Positions 1-7,091 are shown, counted from the stretch's first letter. The stretch: DNA of 64,000 nucleotides from Oscillospiraceae bacterium (GCA_021201735.1 JAJQEJ010000034.1:39340-103339), one strand, 5' to 3'. Notes: a model not told the origin generated them from the sequence alone. A program made the numbers and translations.

Positions 1-255
1 GCGACCGCCGTGTGCCCCTACTGGGTGAAAACGGAGTTTATGGAGGTGGCGAAGGACACGCAAAACGGCAACACCGTCCGCTTCTTCCCATTTGCCTCCA
101 CACCGCAGGCCATCGCCCGGCGCGCGCTACGCTTAAACCGTATGGGCGTCGCGGTCGCAACCTGCTCTGTTCCAGGCATGATCCAGCGCTTCTTCACCAA
201 GCTCATCCCAAACTGTTTGATTATGGGCATTTGGACCTTGACCAGAAAATTATAA
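1..255 (+). CDS. Short-chain dehydrogenase/reductase, C-terminal fragment (5' end outside window)
   Basis: The reading frame is open from the first base and stops at TAA 253-255, giving the last 84 residues of a protein. The sequence (AVCPYWVKTEF, then FASTPQAIARRAL, then a hydrophobic basic tail) resembles the C-terminal part of classical SDR oxidoreductases of the DltE/YqjQ type, where the stretch after the catalytic YxxxK carries a V-x-P-x-x-x-x-T-x-F segment. The Rossmann and catalytic parts lie upstream of the window, so substrate and cofactor cannot be inferred. A series of hairpins follows the stop. The family call is moderately secure. Confidence 0.65.
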   Translation, partial: ATAVCPYWVKTEFMEVAKDTQNGNTVRFFPFASTPQAIARRALRLNRMGVAVATCSVPGMIQRFFTKLIPNCLIMGIWTLTRKL

Positions 256-259
256 TACT

Positions 260-383
260 ACTCTCCAATTGAATGAGTCAATTGGAGAGTCGGTGCCTGT
301 GGCACCGCGCCGCTATGCGGCACGTCTCATAAACTCCGTACGCGCTCCGCGCTATCAATCGCTATGCAGCGATTGATACGGAG
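260..383. repeat. Cluster of short hairpins downstream of the SDR gene
   Basis: Several inverted repeats follow one another: a perfect 13-bp stem (260-272 with 278-290), a 7-bp stem with loop TGT (291-297 with 301-307), a 5-bp GCCGC/GCGGC stem (309-313 with 317-321), and a 10-bp stem (354-363 with 368-377) inside an outer 7-bp CTCCGTA/TACGGAG pairing (334-340 with 377-383). None is followed by a clear T-run on the plus strand. The first may end the SDR transcript. No gene was seen in 256-468. Confidence 0.6.
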
Positions 384-398
384 ACTAGTATAAGCAAA

Positions 399-448
399 AC
401 AGGGCCGACACGTCGGAATCCGCAGGATTCCATATGCGTCGGCCCTGT
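399..448 (-). terminator. Intrinsic terminator of the decarboxylase operon
   Basis: An 11-bp GC-rich stem (399-409 with 438-448) encloses a second 7-bp stem (415-421 with 425-431). On the minus strand the structure ends in GTTTTGCTT. It lies about 20 bp beyond the lpdD stop, where the minus-strand operon should end. Confidence 0.7.
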
Positions 449-468
449 TGCTATGCCATTCGTATACC

Positions 469-837
469 TTATTCCGGCACAAGCTGCTTACATATCTTTT
501 CCAGAAGCTCCTCCACCAAGGAGAGAATGAGGGCAATATTGTCTCCGGATAGATTGTCGTAATGCACGCCGCAGACAACGACCACCTTTTTCCCAAAGCG
601 TGCGGACAGGGCCTCGGCAATCTGGTTGCCGACAAAGTGATCCTTATGACTGGGAAAACAAAAGGTGGAGACTGTGGCACTCGTGTCGGCCGCGTCGGCC
701 AGACTGGGGCGCGGGGTTGCCATGCTGACGCTCCCAATATGGGCCGCTCCGCCGGTTACCAGCACAAGGAGATCAGAACCCATCCAAGTCGCTTCAGCGC
801 GGATAGTAAAACCCTCCCGTTCCGCCTGACAGTCCAT
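469..837 (-). CDS. lpdD: Prenylated-flavin decarboxylase accessory subunit LpdD
   Basis: This 122-residue protein resembles the small D subunit of gallate/protocatechuate decarboxylases (LpdD family), thought to help load or mature prenylated FMN in the UbiD-type C subunit. Visible features are an N-terminal Cys-containing segment, a central glycine-rich stretch (VTGGAAHIGSV) and a conserved KDHFVGNQIAEALSARFG segment. The start ATG at 837 is chosen because GAGGTG lies six bases upstream. It is the last gene of the minus-strand cluster after ubiX, idi and ubiD, the partner set known from lactobacilli. A strong hairpin separates it from ubiD. The family call rests on recalled similarity and on context. 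Confidence 0.75.
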   Translation of the reverse strand: MDCQAEREGFTIRAEATWMGSDLLVLVTGGAAHIGSVSMATPRPSLADAADTSATVSTFCFPSHKDHFVGNQIAEALSARFGKKVVVVCGVHYDNLSGDNIALILSLVEELLEKICKQLVPE

Positions 838-875
838 AAGCAACACCTCATTTTCTTTGGAGTATTGGAATGTAG

Positions 876-917
876 GGGGCCGCCCGCGTGCTGTGTCCGT
901 GCAACGCGGGCGGCCCC
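876..917. promoter_or_regulatory. Intercistronic GC-rich hairpin between ubiD and lpdD
   Basis: A perfect 14-bp inverted repeat (876-889 with 904-917) with a 14-nt loop fills most of the 93-bp gap between the two genes. There is no T-run on the minus strand, so it is more likely an RNA-stability or partial attenuation element than a full terminator. It could set different levels of the decarboxylase and its accessory subunit. Confidence 0.6.
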
Positions 918-930
918 TTCTAATTTTGAA

Positions 931-2391
931 TTAAAGATCGGGTACGTATTTCTTGTAATCAAGATCCAAGAACTTAGAGCGCTCAAACTTGCTCTTCATA
1001 CCAAACGGCACCGTACAGTCGAAGATCGTCTTACAGGAGATGCCACGGTCGGCGATCAGCGGGCTATACTCCGGTGTTTCCGACGGATCAAGCGGGTGGC
1101 AGCGTACGCCGGGGATGAAAACCGTGTCAATATTCCCCTGGAATCTCGTGTTCATGGCCCAGATAACGTCGTTCATGTCAAACGGATCGACATCCTCGTC
1201 GACAAGGAAGACATGCTTGAGCTCCGGGAAGGCGCTGAACGCGAGCAACGCGGCCTGGCGCTGACGGCCCTCGTCGCTGGGAATGGATTTCTTAAACTGA
1301 AGAACCGCCATATACTTGCCGCCACCGGGTGAGGCCGCATAGACATTCAGCAGGCGGCCGGGCATCGCCTTTTCCACCATATTGAGGATGCTCGCCTCAG
1401 TTGGGATACCGGCCATGCTGACATGCTCCTCGCTGGGGCCGATGCACGTCTGGAGGATCGGATTCTTGCGGTGTGTGACCGACTTAATCTTAATCATGGG
1501 GACGGACGCCGCGCCGCCGGTATAGCCTGGGAACTCAGGCATAGCCTTGCCGGTGTTGCTGTTCTTATCCTCCGCCGCGCGGAAGTTTGGAATCATCTCG
1601 CCCTCAATGACATACTCCGCGTTTGCGATACACTTGGAGTTGATGGTGAGGCAGTTTGTCAGCTCAACCGCCTTGCCGCGGATTGCGCCTGCAATGCTGA
1701 GCTCATTAAAGCCGAAGGGGGTCGTTGGCGGCTCAAAGCCTGCGGCAATATCAATGGCGGGGTCAACACCGATGCTCACGGAGATGGGCCAGGGCTTGTC
1801 GGCCTTTTCGGCCTTCTCAAACATCGCGCCCAGATGACGCGCGCCGGGGGTGATCCACATGGACATCTCATCCTCACTCTGCAGGCAGAGGCGGTGAATG
1901 GTGACGTCGGACTCGCCGGTCTCAGGATCCTCGCCATAGCAGACGCCCATGGTCACATAGGGGCCCGCATCCTCCGGGGTGTTGGTCGGAGCGGGAACAA
2001 TTTTACGTACATCAAATCCGGGGTCGGTCGCCTTGTAGACCACTTCCTGACAAAGCGCCTTATCGTTCGGGATTACCACCGGATCAATGGCCTTTGTTAC
2101 ACTGTCCTTCAGGAGGTAGCCCAGCTTTTCTGGCTCGGTCTCCAGCATCAGGGCGACGCGCTTACGGCTGGCCAGTGTGCCAATCAGAACCTTGGCATCG
2201 GGATGCCCGTTGACCTTGTTGAACATCAGCGCGGGGCCTTCCTTTGTCGGGCGCTTCACGGTGCCGCCGGCACCGACATAGCGATAGATACCGGAAATCT
2301 CAGCGTGACATTCCACAGGCTCATTACACTCGGCATATTGGCCGGGATTTGCTTTCATGATTTCAATCGCGCGTCTCAGATCGTATTCCAT
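931..2391 (-). CDS. lpdC: UbiD-family prenylated-FMN decarboxylase, LpdC-like (gallate/protocatechuate type)
   Basis: This 486-residue UbiD-superfamily decarboxylase removes or adds a carboxyl group on hydroxybenzoates using prenylated FMN. Segments that closely follow lactobacillus LpdC include SGIYRYVGAGGTV near the N-terminus, PTNTPEDAGPYVT, SDVTIHR, GPSEEHVSMAGIPTEASIL, RQRQAALLAFSAF and LVDEDVDPFDMNDVIWAMN. The length matches LpdC (about 490). The start is ATG 2391, because AGGAGG sits about 7 bp upstream and overlaps the idi stop. The previous genes in the operon make the cofactor (ubiX) and probably its prenyl precursor (idi). The true substrate (gallate, protocatechuate or a related phenolic acid) is inferred, not proven. 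Confidence 0.9.
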   Translation of the reverse strand: MEYDLRRAIEIMKANPGQYAECNEPVECHAEISGIYRYVGAGGTVKRPTKEGPALMFNKVNGHPDAKVLIGTLASRKRVALMLETEPEKLGYLLKDSVTKAIDPVVIPNDKALCQEVVYKATDPGFDVRKIVPAPTNTPEDAGPYVTMGVCYGEDPETGESDVTIHRLCLQSEDEMSMWITPGARHLGAMFEKAEKADKPWPISVSIGVDPAIDIAAGFEPPTTPFGFNELSIAGAIRGKAVELTNCLTINSKCIANAEYVIEGEMIPNFRAAEDKNSNTGKAMPEFPGYTGGAASVPMIKIKSVTHRKNPILQTCIGPSEEHVSMAGIPTEASILNMVEKAMPGRLLNVYAASPGGGKYMAVLQFKKSIPSDEGRQRQAALLAFSAFPELKHVFLVDEDVDPFDMNDVIWAMNTRFQGNIDTVFIPGVRCHPLDPSETPEYSPLIADRGISCKTIFDCTVPFGMKSKFERSKFLDLDYKKYVPDL

Positions 2392-2401
2392 AATAATCCT
2401 C

Positions 2402-2935
2402 CTAAATGATGCATTCATTTATTTTTGTAATTGTCTCTATGACTCGCGGGGCACATATCAGGAACCAGGGGGCGTATTGCTCCGGCTCGGTGCGCATATC
2501 ATCCAGCAATATCGGAATGCTGACCCATTGCAGCACATCGACTTCCTCCGGGTTTGCCTTTACGTCTCCATGGTACTCCCCCAGAAAAACATGGTCGTAT
2601 TCATACTCGTACAGCCCGTGATCCAGCCGGGCAAAATAGGTAAACGTGTGGTGATGGGTAAGCGTCACAGGGGTGGCCCCCGTCTCCTCTCGAAGGCGGC
2701 GCGCAGCGCACTCTTCCAGCTTTTCGCCGGGGCGCGGATGCGAGCAGCAGGCGTTTGCCCATAAGCCGCCGCAGTGATATTTATGTGCTGCCCGCCGCTG
2801 CACAAGCAGCCGATCTTCCTGATACAGAAAAACGGAGAATGCCCGATGCAGCTGCGGTGTGCTGTGTGCCTGCATCTTTGGCATGGTACCAAGCGGTCGA
2901 TCCAGTAAATCCACCAGAATCACGTCCGGCTCCAT
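2402..2935 (-). CDS. idi: Type I isopentenyl-diphosphate delta-isomerase (Nudix fold)
   Basis: This 177-residue protein interconverts isopentenyl and dimethylallyl diphosphate. Diagnostic motifs are LHRAFSVFLY, the metal/catalytic cysteine region WANACCSHPRPGE, the Nudix-like RRLREETG helix, and EYEYDHVFLG, which carries the acidic catalytic position. Length fits bacterial Idi (about 180). ATG 2935 is preferred over an upstream in-frame GTG at 2959 because it follows directly after the ubiX stop (2938-2940). Its stop overlaps the ubiD ribosome binding site. The placement between ubiX and ubiD suggests it supplies the dimethylallyl unit for prenyl-FMN. A different Nudix specificity is possible but less likely given the Cys motif. 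Confidence 0.85.
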   Translation of the reverse strand: MEPDVILVDLLDRPLGTMPKMQAHSTPQLHRAFSVFLYQEDRLLVQRRAAHKYHCGGLWANACCSHPRPGEKLEECAARRLREETGATPVTLTHHHTFTYFARLDHGLYEYEYDHVFLGEYHGDVKANPEEVDVLQWVSIPILLDDMRTEPEQYAPWFLICAPRVIETITKINECII

Positions 2936-2937
2936 TG

Positions 2938-3504
2938 CTATCCGTCGACCCCTTCCCACGGAGAAAATTCGCTGTATTGCATCCCCAGCTGCATCAGAAT
3001 TTTCCCAATCACATGGTTGACCTGGTCGGTGGTTCGTTCAAGCTTATTGTAGAAGGTCAGCACAGGCGGGATAATGGTGCAGCCCAGATCCGCCGCGTCC
3101 ATCAGATTACGCAAATGGATTTTGCTAAACGGCATTTCCCGAGGCACAAGAATCACCCGTCTGTTTTCCTTCAGGCAGACATCCACCGCGCGCACCAGAA
3201 GATTTGCGCTGTATCCGGCGACAATGCCGGAGAGGGTTTTCATGCTGCACGGAATGACAATCATCCCGTCCGTGTGAAAGGAACCGCTGGATATGCTTGC
3301 GGCCAAATTCGCATCACTATGGCAGACGTCGGCGAGCTCCACCAGTTTTTCAAAGGGAAGGTCTGTCTCCAAATCCCAGGTTTTCCGTGCACCGTCGGTA
3401 ACCACCAAATGGATTTCACAGTCCTCACGCTGGCGCAGTGCCCGCATCAGCGCATATCCCATCACAACGCCGCTTGCGCCGGAAATGCCTACAATGATTC
3501 GCAT
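2938..3504 (-). CDS. ubiX: UbiX-family flavin prenyltransferase (LpdB type)
   Basis: This 188-residue flavoprotein attaches a dimethylallyl group to FMN to make prenylated FMN for UbiD enzymes. It starts with the flavin-binding IVGISGASG, has the conserved SGSF loop and the PCSMKTLSGIVAG segment near the middle, and VILVPREMPFSKIHLRNL toward the C-terminus. Length matches the family. ATG 3504 follows a GGAAGG run. It lies between the transporter and idi in one tightly packed transcription unit, so its product is expected to serve the UbiD protein encoded downstream. Confidence 0.95.
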   Translation of the reverse strand: MRIIVGISGASGVVMGYALMRALRQREDCEIHLVVTDGARKTWDLETDLPFEKLVELADVCHSDANLAASISSGSFHTDGMIVIPCSMKTLSGIVAGYSANLLVRAVDVCLKENRRVILVPREMPFSKIHLRNLMDAADLGCTIIPPVLTFYNKLERTTDQVNHVIGKILMQLGMQYSEFSPWEGVDG

Positions 3505-3540
3505 ACCTGACCTTCCCCCCCATTCACAATATCGTTTCTT

Positions 3541-4809
3541 TTAGTATAACCCAATGACTTTGAACCATCCCACTTCCACTAGACAGACGACAACAAAGAC
3601 GGCTACAGTCAATGGAAGTCCCATTCTTAACGTCTCCTTGGTACTGTACCCACCATTGTCTTCTCCTGATCCGACCAAAATCGGCAGATTGTGGTGCGGG
3701 AAGAGATAGTGGGCGTAGATGGCTGTGTACGTCATAAAGGCCGGTATGAGCGGACTGATATTCATCTCCGTCGCGTAGGAAACCATGAGTGGACAGACGA
3801 GGCCCATAACCGCGATACAACTGCCCAGAACCATATGGCAGACCACCGCAACCACAAAGATAACGAGCGCAAGCACAAGTATACTCTGCGGCGTGGAGAT
3901 CAACTGCTTAATCACATCATTGAACAGCCAATCTGTCATACCGCTTTCCGCGCCGACCTTACTGATGGCAAGCGCGGCGGTCAGGAAGACCAGTGTGGGA
4001 ACAGGCACTTCGCTCCAAGCCTTTGGGGTAATGACCTCGCCGACAATCGGGAGGCTCATACAAACCGCGACAATCAGGGTAATCCAGCCGGGATCTATGC
4101 CATGCAGGCTATACGTCATCCACAGGACAATGGCGATAACCAGCCAGACAATGACACGGATTTCCTTCTGCGACAGCTTGCCAAGGCTCTTGGATTTGAG
4201 CACAACCTCTTCCTTGTTGATGACAATTTTATTCTTCGGACGGAAGAGGAGGAAGATCAGCCCCATGGTCAGCAGGGTCATCACAACGGCGGGAACGCCC
4301 ATGATTCCAAGCCAGCTAATCCAGCTGACCTGAACACCTGAAATGGATGAAACCAGCGGCGCGAAGGAGCCGTCACCTGTCAGAAAGATCATGGAGGTCG
4401 GGACGGCGGCGGCAAAGACGGTGAAGCCAATCTTGATCCGGTCGGATTTTTCCATCTTGGACGCGTCCATGACGACCTTCATCACAGACATAATCAAAAA
4501 TGCCTTGGGGAACGGGTGCGGAATAAAGAGGCTCATGATAACGTTGAGAATAAAGATAGAGAACACAATGCTCCGATAAGAATTCACGAACTTCCCGATA
4601 AATCCATACGCGATGCGTTCACCGAGGCCTGATGATGTTACTGCGTGTGCGATGATATACGCGCCCATGACCAGCCACATGGTGGAGTTGAGCCATGGAG
4701 AAAAGACGGTTGCCGGTTCCGCTACTTTGAAAATAATCAGCAGCATCAGGAACAATGCCGCTGTGAAGCCCGGCTGAACAATTTGCGTTGCCCAAAAGAC
4801 GATGGTCAT
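3541..4809 (-). CDS. DASS-family (SLC13-like) anion/carboxylate transporter, 5' end displaced
   Basis: The body of a divalent-anion:Na+ symporter family protein has about 11 hydrophobic segments and family-like patterns such as NSTMWLVMGAYIIA, FIPHPFPKAFL, and in the C-terminal half VLGSCIAVMGLVCPLM and IPAFMTYTAIYAHYLFPHHN. It probably imports the aromatic acid used by the decarboxylase encoded behind it. The first in-frame ATG (4809) has no ribosome binding site. Clearly homologous codons continue upstream to 4896 (PGIAVFLFFYFIP, then NLSHEGQTLLALLL), where they run into a TGA with no start codon. The missing start, ribosome binding site and first 11-12 codons are found in inverted orientation at 5223-5258. 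As read, the gene is probably not expressed as a full protein. Confidence 0.8.
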   Translation of the reverse strand: MTIVFWATQIVQPGFTAALFLMLLIIFKVAEPATVFSPWLNSTMWLVMGAYIIAHAVTSSGLGERIAYGFIGKFVNSYRSIVFSIFILNVIMSLFIPHPFPKAFLIMSVMKVVMDASKMEKSDRIKIGFTVFAAAVPTSMIFLTGDGSFAPLVSSISGVQVSWISWLGIMGVPAVVMTLLTMGLIFLLFRPKNKIVINKEEVVLKSKSLGKLSQKEIRVIVWLVIAIVLWMTYSLHGIDPGWITLIVAVCMSLPIVGEVITPKAWSEVPVPTLVFLTAALAISKVGAESGMTDWLFNDVIKQLISTPQSILVLALVIFVVAVVCHMVLGSCIAVMGLVCPLMVSYATEMNISPLIPAFMTYTAIYAHYLFPHHNLPILVGSGEDNGGYSTKETLRMGLPLTVAVFVVVCLVEVGWFKVIGLY

Positions 4810-4990
4810 AAGTAGCAGCGCTAAAAGCGTTTGCCCCTCATGGGACAGGTTTGCAATCGGGATAAAGTAGAAAAACAGAAAAACAGCGATACCAGGTCAT
4901 GGTTACTGACGGAACTCAATCTACCAAATAAAAATTACTAACACGGAACACAAACCTTTGAAATGTAGCTAGATCGCTGCTAATCTTACT

Positions 4991-5022
4991 GTATACCTAA
5001 GTATACGTGTACAATGTGCACA
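4991..5022. promoter_or_regulatory. Twin palindromes upstream of the inverted promoter (possible operators)
   Basis: GTATAC-CTAA-GTATAC (4991-5006) is a perfect 16-bp dyad. It is followed at once by GTGTACAATGTGCACA (5007-5022), an imperfect dyad. They lie about 33 bp upstream of the -35 box of the plus-strand promoter, a usual position for activator binding. No regulator gene is adjacent. Confidence 0.45.
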
Positions 5023-5054
5023 AATTAAATGATGAATCTTCGACATATTCTAAA

Positions 5055-5083
5055 TTGACACAAGACGTTACAAACAATAAAAT
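5055..5083 (+). promoter_or_regulatory. Sigma-A-type promoter inside the inverted segment
   Basis: TTGACA (5055-5060) and TAAAAT (5078-5083) are separated by exactly 17 bp. The predicted transcript starts near 5090 and has a leader of about 130 nt before the ATG at 5223. In the present orientation it points away from the decarboxylase operon and toward the hairpin terminator at 5285-5319. Confidence 0.7.
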
Positions 5084-5222
5084 ATCATTCGAGAGTCAGC
5101 AGTTGCAACGAGATGACCCTACCGGAATTTACCTGTCCCACATGCCCCCAGCGGGTCGGGTGTACTGATCATGCATCTGACCACAGCATACATACATTAC
5201 GCAACGAATGGGAGGACTTTTT

Positions 5223-5258
5223 ATGGCATCACGAAAACGCTATATCGGGTTTATACCT
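5223..5258 (+). pseudogene. Displaced first codons of the DASS transporter
   Basis: ATG at 5223 is preceded by GGGAGG with good spacing and encodes MASRKRYIGFIP. After the ACCTG core at 5255-5259 the frame continues only into sequence without family resemblance and then the 3' region of the SPOCS-LysM gene on the other strand. A basic MxxRKxYIGF start followed by a membrane segment is what the headless transporter gene at 3541-4896 lacks. Confidence 0.65.
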
Positions 5259-5284
5259 GTCTTATCCAGTTTAAATTGTAACCA

Positions 5285-5319
5285 AAAACCGCTTGAATAT
5301 TTTCCATTCAAGCGGTTTT
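5285..5319. terminator. Bidirectional intrinsic terminator
   Basis: A perfect 14-bp stem (5285-5298 with 5306-5319) has A-runs on one side and T-runs on the other, so it can work in both directions. On the minus strand it ends the SPOCS-LysM transcript. On the plus strand it would stop transcription coming from the promoter at 5055-5083. Confidence 0.85.
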
Positions 5320-5371
5320 GCATAAGCCTCGGCCACAAGGGACAAATCGTGTGCGCGAGCTTCGTCCTTAT

Positions 5372-6898
5372 TTACCGTTTTTTCGGGATGAGCAGCAATC
5401 GCCGCTCCATTGCCTCATCCTCCGTCAGGTCGTTGGCGCTTTTGATGTCTGAAATGGTGGTGCGGTAGCATTTGGCGATATCCCACAGGCGCTCACCGCG
5501 CTCCGCCATGCGCAGCACGATGGACGGCTTGGGCGCGCAGCCGCCCTCTTCTTCCTCCACTTTGACCCCGCATACCCCGGCCACCTGCTTGACGACGCGC
5601 GCCATATATTCAAACTCAATACCAAATCGCACCTCAATCCCGCCCGCAGTTGGCACGGCGAACGTCTCACCGGCACAGCGTGGGGTAAAGCCGCAAAGGC
5701 AGCTATCCGGCAGCTCCAGCGCGCAGGAGACGGGGATTTGCCGCATCGCGGACTGCAACCCGTTCTCCTCGGTCATATACAGCAGCTTGACACTCGCCTG
5801 TGCAGTGAGCACCATTTGCTTGCCTTCCCGCTTTTGCTCTGTGGATGAGATGTAGACGCTGACATTGCAAACCTCCTGTGCAAGGGTTGGCGTCTCAATT
5901 GTCTCGCGGACATTTTGCGTCTTCGTTCCATGGTCCACCATCCGCTGCACGCTGTAGTTCTGGCTGTCAGTGTTCACCATATGGTTGGTGCTGTAGAGGT
6001 CGGTGAGCATCTGAAAGCGCTTCTTTTCCCAGATGACCGCCTGCGCGAGCAGCTCGAGCTGCACCGAAACCACGCGCCCGTCTCCGCTCGGCAGAAGGGC
6101 GCAGTCCATATCGCTGAGCAGCACCTCCAGCGCACAGAGCATATCCTCCCCGCACTCCGTGACCTCAATAATCTGGGAAAAGACCATCTCCTGCTCTGCG
6201 CTGCACATCAGATCAGCCGGTGTGCGGTAAAACAGGTGGACGGTCGCGGTACCCTTAATGATCAGCTTGTTTCCAATCACCTTGGACTCTCCACACGCGA
6301 TACTCACGTTGCTTTTGAGCAGTTCCGCGATTTCCGGCCTGCTGCTTGAGAGCGTTACTTCATCGGTAAAGGTAAACGGCTTTTCCTGCACGCAGACTAC
6401 CGTGAAATTCTCCTGCTCTTCCCTTCTCTGCTCCATGCCCGCGGATGCATCGGCAATCATGCCGCTGCACAAGCTGTCCGACACGGGACGATACACCCGT
6501 ACGCCGACACCGATATTCACGCGCACAAGCACCTTGCGCGGGTTTAAGCTGCGCGTCTCCGCCGCCTGCACCTGCGGGCACGCCACCACACTGCATTCGG
6601 CATGAATGCCTCCGGCCTCCGCCATGCTGCGAAAGGGGATTTTTACATTCAGTGACCGAAGTCCTCCTTCGCCGTCAGGCAGATAGAGCACCACGGCATG
6701 GATATTTCCGCTGATTTCCACGCGCCCGTCCTGCGCATTCTTTTCCCGGATGCAGACGGTCGCCTCCGTATCCACGATACGCAAAATATCCGGACACGCA
6801 TCCGGTACGATCATCTCCATCGTCTCTTCCTGAAAAACTGTTGTGTCCAGCGTGGTATTAAACCCGCTTAACTGGGTCTGCTCCAATTCCAGTTCCAT
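5372..6898 (-). CDS. SPOCS (DUF3794) domain protein with C-terminal LysM, spore envelope
   Basis: This 508-residue protein carries repeated SPOCS/DUF3794-type segments. One is recognisable at the N-terminus (FQEETMEMIVPDACPDILRIVDTEA), another follows in the middle (FTDEVTLSSSRPEIAELLKS), and a third precedes residue 440. It ends in a LysM-like domain (ERGERLWDIAKCYRTTISDIKSAN). Such proteins occur in endospore formers and are linked to spore coat or cortex assembly, with LysM binding peptidoglycan. No signal peptide is visible, as expected for a protein made in the mother cell. ATG 6898 follows AAGGAG. A sigma-E-like promoter lies about 50 bp upstream, and spoVM is the next gene. Confidence 0.85.
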   Translation of the reverse strand: MELELEQTQLSGFNTTLDTTVFQEETMEMIVPDACPDILRIVDTEATVCIREKNAQDGRVEISGNIHAVVLYLPDGEGGLRSLNVKIPFRSMAEAGGIHAECSVVACPQVQAAETRSLNPRKVLVRVNIGVGVRVYRPVSDSLCSGMIADASAGMEQRREEQENFTVVCVQEKPFTFTDEVTLSSSRPEIAELLKSNVSIACGESKVIGNKLIIKGTATVHLFYRTPADLMCSAEQEMVFSQIIEVTECGEDMLCALEVLLSDMDCALLPSGDGRVVSVQLELLAQAVIWEKKRFQMLTDLYSTNHMVNTDSQNYSVQRMVDHGTKTQNVRETIETPTLAQEVCNVSVYISSTEQKREGKQMVLTAQASVKLLYMTEENGLQSAMRQIPVSCALELPDSCLCGFTPRCAGETFAVPTAGGIEVRFGIEFEYMARVVKQVAGVCGVKVEEEEGGCAPKPSIVLRMAERGERLWDIAKCYRTTISDIKSANDLTEDEAMERRLLLIPKKR

Positions 6899-6945
6899 AA
6901 TGCTCCACTCCTTGTACAGGTTAAGTAACCCATTTGCTTGCTATG

Positions 6946-6977
6946 AAACTATATGTACAAGACTACCGCACTATGAC
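6946..6977 (-). promoter_or_regulatory. Sigma-E-like (mother-cell) promoter
   Basis: On the minus strand GTCATAGT (6977-6970) is followed after 14 bp by CATATAGTTT (6955-6946). This resembles the sigma-E pattern of ATATT-type -35 and CATACA-T-type -10 boxes in spacing and sequence. It would start transcription near 6939 into the SPOCS-LysM gene, which fits mother-cell expression. Confidence 0.5.
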
Positions 6978-7019
6978 AAACTTTTCTCGAGCTGATCCCT
7001 TTTGTCCTCAGTCCGAATG

Positions 7020-7091
7020 TTACCTGACCCCAAAAATCGCCTTCAAAATGCCAACCAGCGACTTGGGCGCCTTTACCACGACTATTTTCAT
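7020..7091 (-). CDS. spoVM: Stage V sporulation protein SpoVM
   Basis: A 23-codon gene encodes MKIVVVKAPKSLVGILKAIFGVR. It matches the small amphipathic SpoVM peptide (26 residues in Bacillus subtilis), which recognises the convex forespore membrane, anchors SpoIVA and starts coat assembly. A strong AAGGAGG lies about 8 bp before ATG 7091. The position just after thiN is the same as in B. subtilis (rsgA-rpe-thiN-spoVM), which supports the call despite the short length. A terminator separates it from thiN, so it probably has its own promoter within or near the thiN end. Confidence 0.92.
   Translation of the reverse strand: MKIVVVKAPKSLVGILKAIFGVR

Larger units (their letters stand above)
4893..5259. 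mobile_element. Putative invertible DNA segment carrying the promoter and 5' end of the decarboxylase operon
   Basis: The segment is bounded by CAGGT at 4893-4897 and its reverse complement ACCTG at 5255-5259. It holds, on the plus strand, a near-consensus promoter, a GGGAGG ribosome binding site and an ATG opening MASRKRYIGFIP. Flipping the segment at the 5-bp core joins these codons in frame to PGIAVFLFFYFIP of the minus-strand transporter, giving a complete 462-residue protein. The flanking repeat is much shorter than in most known invertons, and no recombinase gene lies in the window. It may therefore be a switch or a fixed inversion. Confidence 0.6.

Noticed and set aside
4810..4896. Simple 5' truncation of the transporter gene by deletion
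   Set aside because: The missing start and first codons are present in inverted orientation 330 bp away and rejoin in frame, so inversion explains the data better than deletion.
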